The notes under the pieces: generated by a model
What the model was told of the DNA's origin: nothing
Database searches by the model: none
The model's input: only the letters and a program-made list of their open reading frames with translations
Virus record (IMG/VR): IMGVR_UViG_3300026089_000002
Span: 1 to 51,683 of that record
Source: a virus
Length of the DNA stretch: 51,683 nucleotides
Direction: 5' to 3' (one strand)
Position numbers and translations under genes: made by a program
Part shown: positions 23,150 to 31,076 of the stretch, piece by piece
How the letters are laid out: every line of letters begins with the position of its first letter
Position numbering within the stretch: the first letter of the stretch is position 1

Positions 23150-23572
23150 ATGAACCAGGCCGACGACATCCGAACCGCGATTGACCGGATCTGCGACCGG
23201 TTAAAACGTCGGCCCCATGTTCTCATCGTCGAAGATGAGGAAGGCGCTCGTGATTTGTTTGCCGCTTGGTTTAAATCCATCCGCTACGCCGTTAGCAAGG
23301 CCGGCTCAACCCAGGAAGCCATCGCTTTTTTAAAATCAAACCCCTGTATTGACGTGGTGTGGCTCGACTTGAAGATGCCGGAAGAATCTGGCATTGGCGT
23401 TTTGCAGTTCGCCAAGGACACTGGCTTGAATGTTCCGATCATTGTCGTGACCGGGCATACGGATGAAGGTGTTCATGCTGAGTGCATGGAGCTTGGCGCT
23501 ATCGGGGTGGTTCGAAAACCGAATAACCTTGAGGAAATAAAGGAAATCGTTCAAAGATTCGACATTAAATGA
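23150..23572 (+). CDS. Stand-alone response-regulator receiver (CheY-like) domain, 140 aa
   Basis: All canonical receiver residues are present: the acidic pair in LIVEDEE (28/29), phospho-acceptor Asp73 in VWLDLKMPEESG, Thr101 in VVTGH and Lys123 in VRKP. An N-terminal helix of 20 residues precedes the domain, and there is no output domain. It should accept phosphate from a histidine kinase. The frame starts immediately after the fibre gene stop and its stop overlaps the next ATG, so it is expressed with tail genes. A phage receiver here could interfere with host signalling or be packaged; both are inference. Confidence 0.85.
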   Translation: MNQADDIRTAIDRICDRLKRRPHVLIVEDEEGARDLFAAWFKSIRYAVSKAGSTQEAIAFLKSNPCIDVVWLDLKMPEESGIGVLQFAKDTGLNVPIIVVTGHTDEGVHAECMELGAIGVVRKPNNLEEIKEIVQRFDIK

Positions 23573-23835
23573 GCGAAGACATCCAAAAACAAGTGACCGA
23601 GATTCGTGAGATTCTTGGTGGAACAATGCACGAAAAGGGACTCGTCCATGTCGTGCGCGAATTGGTCATAATCACCCACGGTGATAGCGAGACGAGCAAG
23701 ATTGGACTGATTGACAGGATGAGCCAAATGGAACATAAGGATGACCGGAGAACGGGTTGGATTTCTGGTGCCGTCTGGGTCGCCGGATTGGTCGGGATTG
23801 GTATTGGCTGGGCGATTTCTTACTGGCACCATTGA
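23569..23835 (+). CDS. Small C-terminally anchored membrane protein, 88 aa (holin/XhlA-like topology)
   Basis: ATGA overlap with the receiver gene. The first 60 residues are a soluble helix (DIQKQVTEIREILGGTMHEK, then LIDRMSQMEHKDDRR), followed by one membrane helix (WISGAVWVAGLVGIGIGWAI, about 64-83). This coiled coil plus C-terminal anchor resembles XhlA-type or class III holin partners. A lysis role is plausible, but an unrelated membrane anchor is equally possible. Confidence 0.6.
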   Translation: MSEDIQKQVTEIREILGGTMHEKGLVHVVRELVIITHGDSETSKIGLIDRMSQMEHKDDRRTGWISGAVWVAGLVGIGIGWAISYWHH

Positions 23836-23838
23836 GAT

Positions 23839-24180
23839 ATGAATTTTCAGCACGAAATAAACGAAGTGATTGACGCTGGCAGCGGCGTTCACGGCCTGTT
23901 CGTCCAGCTTGGAATTTGGCGGGCGCAGTTTGTTCTGTACGTGCCTATGATTAACGGGTGGCTCCAGCGCAAGATGACCGAGGCTCTGGATTATTCCCCT
24001 GTCATCACCAACGACATCGTTAATTACAAGAGCTATAAAACGGCGGCGTTCATAATCCAGTTCTGCTCTGGCATACGTCTTCCAAACGCGGATTCGCTCA
24101 AGTTGCATGAGGTAAAAAAGAAAGAGGAGTTTGAAACTGCGATGCGTGTGAACCCTAATCCTCCACCGAAAGCACCATAA
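23839..24180 (+). CDS. Hypothetical protein, 113 aa
   Basis: The product includes LFVQLGIWRAQFVLYVPMIN and SYKTAAFIIQFCSGIRLPNA, moderately hydrophobic amphipathic segments, then a charged helix (KLHEVKKKEEFETAMRV) and a Pro tail. No family is recognised. It is tightly packed between the anchored protein and the collagen-like fibre gene. Confidence 0.55.
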   Translation: MNFQHEINEVIDAGSGVHGLFVQLGIWRAQFVLYVPMINGWLQRKMTEALDYSPVITNDIVNYKSYKTAAFIIQFCSGIRLPNADSLKLHEVKKKEEFETAMRVNPNPPPKAP

Positions 24181-25412
24181 TGCAAGCCATCCCACAACCA
24201 GCCGATTGCTGCTCGACGTGTCCCGACCCCTCGCTTGGACAGATTCCCGGCCCTCAAGGGCCAGCGGGAACAAATGGCACGAATGGCACCGATGGAAAGA
24301 ACGCCTACACACTTCTGACTGAGGGATTCACTATGCCAGCAGCCGGTGCTGACATTCTCGTATCTGTTGTGGATAGCAACTGGATGATGGACTCGGCGGG
24401 GGAAATAGTGATCGTGGATTTCGCTGGATATTTTATCGTAGTGGACTGGGTTGACCCGACCTCAGTTGTGCTGAGGAATGCTTCCAATGGCACCACTACC
24501 TATATCACGAATGCGGCGGCAGGAACAGCTATTCCAAATTCCTCGAAAGTTTCTCCGGCAGGAATGCAAGGGATAAGCGGAAGTCTTACTGGAACTTTGG
24601 CCGGTCAAGTTGCAGGATCGCCAACATCGAATACGATTGTGGCTCTGACATTAAAAGGGGATTTGTTGGTTGGGGCTGGCGCGAGTGCGGCATCACGACT
24701 TGGAGTTGGGGCGAATGGCACTCGGCCTGTAGCGGATTCAACGCAGACGCTCGGAGTGGGGTGGGGCAAGGTGAATATCGCCTCAACCGCAGAGGTCACA
24801 GGAATACTTCCACTAAATCAGGGTGGGACTGGGGCAACAACTGCCACCACCGCTCGCGCTGCTTTGGGCATACCAACCCCAAGCATGGCTACACAAGTTC
24901 CAAGTGCGGTCGTAATTACTGGTGGCTCAATTTCAGGTCTTTCTCCTGCTTTACCAATAGCCAGTGGCGGAACTGGTGCATCAAACGCCTCAACTGCCCG
25001 TCAAAATCTTGGAATTTTGGGTGGATATGGAATCTTGGGATCGCGGGTTAATGACCCGTCACTCCCCGGTGCTGGCGTGAACACGGAGGTTACAGGTGAT
25101 TATCCTATGGGAATGCTTTCGGCGTCATATATTATTGACAAGGTTATCATCGTGAACGCAGATGGAAGCACCAGCGCGGCAGTGATTCCTTTTGGCGGCC
25201 TATTCTCCGGTGCATCTGGTGGAGGAACAGCAATTTGTGCAAACCAAACACTTGCTGGATTAACTGCTGGATCAAAATTCAAACTTCTGACTCAGCAGGC
25301 AATTACTGGAACTGACGCATTAACTTTTTCCAGCTTGAATTTCAACATCGCAACTGCCAGCACTTCTGCTGGATATATTGATGTTTATGTTATGGGTTGG
25401 AAGCTGGACTGA
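24180..25412 (+). CDS. Collagen-like tail fibre protein, 410 aa
   Basis: After a Cys-containing head (CCSTCPDPS) comes a collagen-type Gly-X-Y run GPQGPAGTNGTNGTDG (about 24-39). Two copies of the classic fibre motif follow: LPLNQGGTGATTATTARAAL (about 209-228) and PIASGGTGASNASTARQNLG (about 259-278), known from P2 gpH- and T4-type fibres. The C-terminus is beta-rich (FNIATASTSAGYIDVYVMG). It likely forms trimeric fibres for receptor binding. Confidence 0.8.
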   Translation: MQAIPQPADCCSTCPDPSLGQIPGPQGPAGTNGTNGTDGKNAYTLLTEGFTMPAAGADILVSVVDSNWMMDSAGEIVIVDFAGYFIVVDWVDPTSVVLRNASNGTTTYITNAAAGTAIPNSSKVSPAGMQGISGSLTGTLAGQVAGSPTSNTIVALTLKGDLLVGAGASAASRLGVGANGTRPVADSTQTLGVGWGKVNIASTAEVTGILPLNQGGTGATTATTARAALGIPTPSMATQVPSAVVITGGSISGLSPALPIASGGTGASNASTARQNLGILGGYGILGSRVNDPSLPGAGVNTEVTGDYPMGMLSASYIIDKVIIVNADGSTSAAVIPFGGLFSGASGGGTAICANQTLAGLTAGSKFKLLTQQAITGTDALTFSSLNFNIATASTSAGYIDVYVMGWKLD

Positions 25413-25416
25413 TGAC

Positions 25417-27468
25417 ATGGAAATCGAAAACAAAGTTGTCAAAGACGGGTTTATCTCGCTCGAAGGCGGGATAGATTCCGGTCGTGCGCCGAACCTCATT
25501 GACCGCAATGAGGGCGCGTTCGCCATCAACACAACTTTTCGAGGTGGGTTCGCCACTTGTCGCCCCGGCTGGTCGAAGGTTCCTTTCACTTTTCAAGACG
25601 ATGACGATGCAGTTATGGTGGACGGAAGATTTCAGGTAGCCTCGATTTACGAGCCGGACACTGGAACAGGATTCCTTTCCGCCGCCATCAACGGACTCCT
25701 CTACAAAATCTCCGTGGACGGAAACGTGCAGAACATTTCCATCGCCAACAATCCGAACTCGTCCCTGCTTCGCCAAGGCTGGATGGCTCAGGCCGAAAAC
25801 TTTCTCGTCGTTCAGGACGGACAATCGAAGCCGATTTTGTTCGATGGTTCATCCTCCCGCCGCGCTGCTGACAATGAGGTGCCTGTTGGTTTTGAAATGA
25901 CGGTGGTAATGGGTCGCCTATGGGTTGCCAGTGGACGCGAATACGTGGCCGGTGACATTGTGGGAGGGCCGAGCGGAACGCGCTCTGACGGGTTTAGGGA
26001 CGCCATCATCAAATTCACCGAGAACACCTTTCTGACAGAGGGCGGCACGTTTTCCGTCCCGCTCCAATCCGGCCCAATCAACGTGATGGCCTACACCGCG
26101 AACATTAACACGGTTCTGGGTCAGGGCGAACTCGTCATCGGCACTCCCAATGCCATTTTCACCACCATCGTTCCGCCCGACCGAACAACTTGGAAAACGA
26201 CCACGCAACCGCTCCAGACCATCGCCCAAATCTCTTTCGGGCCGCAGGGCCAGTTGAATCAATGCCTCGTCAATGGCGACCTATGGTATCGCTCTCAGGA
26301 CGGATACCGAAGCCTGATTATGGCGGTGAGAAATTTCAACGCCGGATGGGGAAACACTCCGATGAGCAAAGAGATGAACCGCATCATCGCGCTCGATGAC
26401 CCGTCTCTGCTGCAATACGGCAGTATGGTTAATTTCGACAACCGGCTGCTCGGCACCGTGTCTCCCATAATGACCGACCATGGCTGCACTCATCGCGGTC
26501 TCGCCGTCCTCGATTTCGATTTGGTGAGTTCGATGAAACAGCGGTCGCAACCGGCGTGGGAGGGATTATGGACTGGCATCAATATCCTGCAAATCCTTCA
26601 AGGCAATTTCGACGGCGTGTCACGCTGCTTCGCCTTCGCCCTGAGTGCAACGAATAAAATCGAGCTTTGGGAGCTTTCCAAGAGCGCAAGATTCGACTCG
26701 GTTGGCACTACCCAGAAACGCATCGTTTGGGATGTGGAAGGCGCGAGCTATCCCTTTGGCGACCCGTTTGGCCTAAAACAACTCAACGGCGGAGACCTGA
26801 CCGTTGACCGCATGGCTGGCGAGGTGGACATAACCGTGAGCTTCCGGCCAGACCAGCACCCGTTCTGGACGTTCTGGCAATCCATCAACCTTTGTTCCAC
26901 TGACAGAAATTGCAAAACGAATTTGATTTCAAATGCAATTTATGATGAGTTTTCCCAATACACACTACTCGACGAACTGCACACCCCTGTTCTGTCCGCA
27001 GGCGTCAGTTACTATTATTTTGATGAGAATGATGGAGTGAACAGCCGTTCACTGCAAAACCATGGGGTGACAGTTCCGAACGGATCGCTCTTTGTGGCCG
27101 AGGCTGATTGCTTCCTTGTGGGTGATGATTTTATCGCAGGCGCGGCTGTGACGGCAGTTATCTGCCAAGCCACAACCATTCCCAATACCGACCCATGCCA
27201 GCAACCCCTCGATTACAAGTTGCAATACCGGCCCAAGATTCGACTGCTCCAACCGCCCGACGATTGCAATGAGGTTTTAGGAGTTCCGATTCGCAATGGC
27301 TACGAGTTTCAGCCACGTATCCAAATCCAAGGCTACTGCCGGATTAAACAATTCCGCATGAAGGCGTTGGTTATGGATGAAATTCCGACCGCAGAATGCT
27401 TGCCTCCTGAGTCGTGTAAATCATTGACAGGATGCGATGACAGTCCATATTCATATACGAGCGAATAA
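25417..27468 (+). CDS. Large virion protein, possible tail nozzle, 683 aa
   Basis: ATG 25417 (MEIENKVVKDGFISL) is chosen over an upstream in-frame ATG at 25378 that overlaps the fibre gene. The start EGGIDSGRAPNLIDRNEGAF, then FRGGFATCRPGWSKV resembles the opening of podovirus nozzle/stabilisation proteins, whose N-terminal strand reads G.N....P..I...E......V....G....RPG. Later segments show repeated beta-propeller-like blades (LNQCLVNGDLWYRSQDGYRS). The C-terminal 100 residues are Cys-rich. Size and position fit a T7 gp12-type nozzle, by analogy only. Confidence 0.55.
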   Translation: MEIENKVVKDGFISLEGGIDSGRAPNLIDRNEGAFAINTTFRGGFATCRPGWSKVPFTFQDDDDAVMVDGRFQVASIYEPDTGTGFLSAAINGLLYKISVDGNVQNISIANNPNSSLLRQGWMAQAENFLVVQDGQSKPILFDGSSSRRAADNEVPVGFEMTVVMGRLWVASGREYVAGDIVGGPSGTRSDGFRDAIIKFTENTFLTEGGTFSVPLQSGPINVMAYTANINTVLGQGELVIGTPNAIFTTIVPPDRTTWKTTTQPLQTIAQISFGPQGQLNQCLVNGDLWYRSQDGYRSLIMAVRNFNAGWGNTPMSKEMNRIIALDDPSLLQYGSMVNFDNRLLGTVSPIMTDHGCTHRGLAVLDFDLVSSMKQRSQPAWEGLWTGINILQILQGNFDGVSRCFAFALSATNKIELWELSKSARFDSVGTTQKRIVWDVEGASYPFGDPFGLKQLNGGDLTVDRMAGEVDITVSFRPDQHPFWTFWQSINLCSTDRNCKTNLISNAIYDEFSQYTLLDELHTPVLSAGVSYYYFDENDGVNSRSLQNHGVTVPNGSLFVAEADCFLVGDDFIAGAAVTAVICQATTIPNTDPCQQPLDYKLQYRPKIRLLQPPDDCNEVLGVPIRNGYEFQPRIQIQGYCRIKQFRMKALVMDEIPTAECLPPESCKSLTGCDDSPYSYTSE

Positions 27469-27471
27469 TTT

Positions 27472-28194
27472 ATGCAAGATTCACCGATTAAATTTATTTC
27501 GACGACCCTTCCAGAAGGGACTTGCTACACCACGGAACAAATGCGGTTCAATGGATTCGCTGCGGCTTTGCAGGGATTTTTTCCGGGAAACGTCACGCTA
27601 TGGAATTACGGCAACTCCGTCCCCACCGCTGACAATCAGGACAAGCCTTGGCTGCGCCTGAACGCGAACGGAAGTCTCGACCGAGTTTACATTTATTTCA
27701 ACGGCAACTGGGTCTCTCCGCACGCAATTCAGGACAACGCGTATGTGGCGATTTGGACGAGCGACCTGACATCGCTCGCCTTATTCGATGGAGGTGACAA
27801 TAACGCTCCCGGAGATGCGTCTGGGCCAATGTGGGAAGAAGTGGTTGCGTTGCGGGCCAAGTTCCCTCTCGGTGCCGGAACACTTCCCAGCACAACCGTT
27901 GTCGCCATTGGCGAAACTGGCGGGGAAGAAAATCACACGCTCCTTTTGCCGGAAGTGCCGAAGCACCAGCACGCCGTTGGCACTGGCTCTGGGCAGGCCG
28001 GAAATAACACGGAATACATTGGTGTCACCGGAAGCGGCAGCACGACCGCGCTGACAACTGCCGTGCTGCATCAATCGAACACCACCTACACGGGTGGCGC
28101 GGCTGATGGCTCGACCACTCCGCACAACACCATGCCTCCGTATTTAGGTGTTACCTACATACGGCGTTCGAGCCGGATTTTTTATAAGGTATGA
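27472..28194 (+). CDS. Tail fibre with collar-type tip, 240 aa
   Basis: The N-terminal half contains a PWLRLNANGSLDRVYIYFNG adaptor. The C-terminal half has the phage tail-collar signature LPEVPKHQHAVGTGSG (160-175, metal-binding HQH at 165-167), a Gly/Thr/Ser-rich insertion, and NTMPPYLGVTYIRR near the end. In known fibres this domain coordinates iron through HxH motifs. It is probably a receptor-binding or baseplate-like tip protein. Confidence 0.8.
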   Translation: MQDSPIKFISTTLPEGTCYTTEQMRFNGFAAALQGFFPGNVTLWNYGNSVPTADNQDKPWLRLNANGSLDRVYIYFNGNWVSPHAIQDNAYVAIWTSDLTSLALFDGGDNNAPGDASGPMWEEVVALRAKFPLGAGTLPSTTVVAIGETGGEENHTLLLPEVPKHQHAVGTGSGQAGNNTEYIGVTGSGSTTALTTAVLHQSNTTYTGGAADGSTTPHNTMPPYLGVTYIRRSSRIFYKV

Positions 28195-29204
28195 ACCGTT
28201 CAACTCTTGGAACAGCCAAAGACCCTGCATCTGGAATTTCCAGAGTGCTTGGGCTTTGTGCTATCGACCCTCGTTTCACCTCATATGTCAATGAGGCCCA
28301 AGAAATCCTTTTGCCGCAGGGTAAGTGGAGGGGTACGTATCAGGAGTTCCGTATATGCACCTGCAACGGGTGTCTGACTTGGCCGCGTGAAATTCTCACG
28401 ATTGAGCAGGCGGCGGTGTGCGATCAGCCTATCACAATCAGGAACCAGTGGTATAGCTACCTCCCATTTGGCCCCGGAATACAGGGCAAGAAAAATGTGG
28501 TCAAAGGATTGCCACTGATTGACCGCGGTGAAGCCTGCACGTTCGCCGATATGATCGGCATCGTAAGCAAGATCAAGGTCTATGCCGATGTCGCCGAGGC
28601 TGCTGGGTCGAAGATTCTTTTGCAGGGCAACGACGAGAACGGGAACTGGATTCGCACCCTCGTTTCTGGCGAGTGGGTGGACGGGGAATACGTCACCATC
28701 TCGACCACGCCGACTCTCTCGACGCATATTTTCTCCAGTCTCGTCAGCGTTCAAAAGCCGCTGACCAACGGCGCGGTTCGCCTTTACGCCTACGACACTG
28801 TTCTGCTCACGCAATACGCCATCGCTATTTATCAGCCGGATGAACTGCTGCCGGTTTATCGTCGCAGCTTCATCCCCGGCCTCGACCGAGTGAAAGGGAC
28901 GTGTTGCTCAAACCCGCCAACGCCGACGAATGTAAAGCCCGTCAGGGTCATGGCAAAACTTCGCTACATTCCAGCTCGACTCGACACCGATTTTCTGTTA
29001 ATCAGCAACATACCGGCTTTGAAAAACATGTGCCAGAGCATCAGAAAGCGTGAGGCGAACCTATTCGCCGAGGCTGATGCGTGGGAAGCGAAGGCGGTGA
29101 AGCTGTTGCGACAGGAGTTGGCGGAATACCTTGGCGATGGTGCGATTGTGCCAATTCGCATGACAAACCCGTATCAAGTCGGGGCTGTGGAAAATTTAGT
29201 ATAA
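28191..29204 (+). CDS. Conserved virion protein, 337 aa (head-tail adaptor region)
   Basis: The ATG overlaps the upstream stop. The signature YVNEAQEILLPQGKW, FRICTCNGCLTWPREIL, CDQPITIRNQWYSYLPFGPG, LIDRGEACTF and GSKILLQGNDENGNWIRTLV recurs in large numbers of uncharacterised short-tailed metagenomic phages. It falls in the region where T7-like phages keep adaptor or tubular proteins. It is soluble, with several Cys in the N-terminal part. Exact role unknown. Confidence 0.65.
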   Translation: MNRSTLGTAKDPASGISRVLGLCAIDPRFTSYVNEAQEILLPQGKWRGTYQEFRICTCNGCLTWPREILTIEQAAVCDQPITIRNQWYSYLPFGPGIQGKKNVVKGLPLIDRGEACTFADMIGIVSKIKVYADVAEAAGSKILLQGNDENGNWIRTLVSGEWVDGEYVTISTTPTLSTHIFSSLVSVQKPLTNGAVRLYAYDTVLLTQYAIAIYQPDELLPVYRRSFIPGLDRVKGTCCSNPPTPTNVKPVRVMAKLRYIPARLDTDFLLISNIPALKNMCQSIRKREANLFAEADAWEAKAVKLLRQELAEYLGDGAIVPIRMTNPYQVGAVENLV

Positions 29205-29216
29205 CACACAAAATTT

Positions 29217-29984
29217 ATGCCCGGAAGTGTAGGCTCTGGCCTTAACAGTATTGCGGGAGATGTGATCGGTGGGTTCTTCACGGACACGCCGGACATGCCC
29301 GCCGCGCCCCACGTCAACCTTGGCGACTCTCAGAAAACGGCGATTACTTCCAACCTCGCCAACATGACTGATGCCGAAAGGCTTGCCAGCGGCACGAACG
29401 ATTTTAATTTTGAACAGTTGCACAAGCAGCTTGGCGAAGCCATCCCCGGATACAACGACATCATCAAGGGTCAGTCTGATATTTTGCAGAGCGAATTGAA
29501 GGGTGAACTTCCGCAGGACGTGCAAGACCAAATCCAAAGAAATTCCGCTGTAAAAGCTCTTTACGGCGGCTTTGCGGGTGGTGGGATGGAGAGAAATCTC
29601 ACCGCCCGCGACTTGGGATTAACCTCGCTCCAGTTGACCAATACCGCTCTCGATTCCGCTTCGCGCTGGATGTCCAACGTCAAGAGCATGGCGACCGCTC
29701 CGCTGTTTAATCTTTCCTCGATGTTCATTTCACCTGAGCAGCAGTTTAACGCTGACTGGATGAACGCCACCTCGTCCTTCCAGCGCAACTGGGCAAACAA
29801 TCAGATGATTACCAACGCCAGCAACGCTTCGACGCGGGCGATTGGAAACATCCTTGGTGACACTGTGAACGAGGCCCAATCAATTTACGGGAGCGGAATG
29901 TTTGGAGGAGGGGGAAGTCCGGCAGCGGGAGGTTCAGCCGGATTAAACACCAACATGGTAACAGGCGGATCAATGACGTTTTAA
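29217..29984 (+). CDS. Putative internal virion protein, 255 aa
   Basis: The product is Gly/Ala/Ser/Asn-rich with a small hydrophobic start (GSGLNSIAGDVIGGFF), helical middle (FNFEQLHKQLGEAIPGYNDI) and a Gly-rich C-terminus (MFGGGGSPAAGGSAG). It precedes two larger proteins in the order small-medium-giant, as in the T7 ejection set gp14-gp15-gp16. That analogy is the sole basis for the call. Confidence 0.55.
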   Translation: MPGSVGSGLNSIAGDVIGGFFTDTPDMPAAPHVNLGDSQKTAITSNLANMTDAERLASGTNDFNFEQLHKQLGEAIPGYNDIIKGQSDILQSELKGELPQDVQDQIQRNSAVKALYGGFAGGGMERNLTARDLGLTSLQLTNTALDSASRWMSNVKSMATAPLFNLSSMFISPEQQFNADWMNATSSFQRNWANNQMITNASNASTRAIGNILGDTVNEAQSIYGSGMFGGGGSPAAGGSAGLNTNMVTGGSMTF

Positions 29985-29987
29985 TTT

Positions 29988-31076
29988 ATGGACATTTTTG
30001 GTTCAACCGCAACGCCGAGATGGATAGACCCCGACCAGCAAAATCGGGAGTGGAGAAGTCAATATCTGTCGGAAGATCAGGCCCAGACCCAGAAGGCTCT
30101 TGGCTTCGGTCGCCTTGCGCTTGAGCAACAACAGCAGGCGTTGAATGAGAAGGTGCAGGGCGTGGCGATGGTGGGGCAGGGCTATCGGAACCAGATTGCC
30201 CAGCGCGATTTGGCGAACACCGCCGATGACCAAACGCTCTACACGGATTCGGTCAAGGAATTGAACACGCCGGAAGATTGGCTCAACGCCGAGATGCCAG
30301 CGTTCAAGACTTCGCAATTCACGCAGCAATGGCTCAAGGGCCGAGACACAGCCGCACAGACGCTCTCCGGTGCCGCCATCAAGTCCACGCAGGCGACTTC
30401 CCTTGCCACCATCGCCCAGATGAAGGCGAAGCGGATTTCCGATGCTGACGCCGCGTTCAAAGTGACCGGCATCAATCCCTACAAGGTGGACGAGGATACG
30501 GGCGACATTGAATTTGACGGTCACGGGCTACCCATCGTTGACCCTGACGCCTTCACCTCTGCCACACAGAAGATGGCCGAGATTGCCCAAAAACGCGCAG
30601 TCGAGGTGCGGCAAGCTGGGCCGGAAATTACCTCCGCAGGCCGGGAACGTGTTGCCACTATCAATGCCGATGCTCGCCGGGACGTAGCCGACATCGCCGC
30701 CGATTGGCACACGCAAATCGCCACGGCAAAGAATCAGTCCCAGATTGACCAGACGGCGATGAAGCTGAACCGTTACGCCGACACATTTTTCAACGACATT
30801 GACAAGCAGGCGTTCAAAGAGCAGTCCACGGCGATTGCCCACGACACTGCCACGCCGATTGCCGAGCGGAGCCGCCAACTGAACGCGCTCAAGGAGAAAT
30901 ACAAGAACGCGCACCGGAACGAGCAACCCGCCCCCGCCGCCCAGCCTGCGGCGACCAACGCGCCAGCCGGACAGGACGACGAGGCTGCAAAAGCCTTGGC
31001 CGCAATCAAATCAGGCAAAGACCCTGACGCAGTTCGGGCCTTGTATAAAAAGAAAACTGGTAAAGACTTACCGTAA
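29988..31076 (+). CDS. Putative internal virion protein, 362 aa
   Basis: Highly helical, Gln/Ala/Lys-rich (EDQAQTQKALGFGRLALEQQ, then LKGRDTAAQTLSGAAIKS) with a Pro/Ala linker near the C-terminus (EQPAPAAQPAATNAPAG). A Lys/Asp C-terminal cap follows (KDPDAVRALYKKKTGKDL). Its stop overlaps the start of the giant gene (TAATG). Middle member of the ejection-like trio. Confidence 0.55.
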   Translation: MDIFGSTATPRWIDPDQQNREWRSQYLSEDQAQTQKALGFGRLALEQQQQALNEKVQGVAMVGQGYRNQIAQRDLANTADDQTLYTDSVKELNTPEDWLNAEMPAFKTSQFTQQWLKGRDTAAQTLSGAAIKSTQATSLATIAQMKAKRISDADAAFKVTGINPYKVDEDTGDIEFDGHGLPIVDPDAFTSATQKMAEIAQKRAVEVRQAGPEITSAGRERVATINADARRDVADIAADWHTQIATAKNQSQIDQTAMKLNRYADTFFNDIDKQAFKEQSTAIAHDTATPIAERSRQLNALKEKYKNAHRNEQPAPAAQPAATNAPAGQDDEAAKALAAIKSGKDPDAVRALYKKKTGKDLP

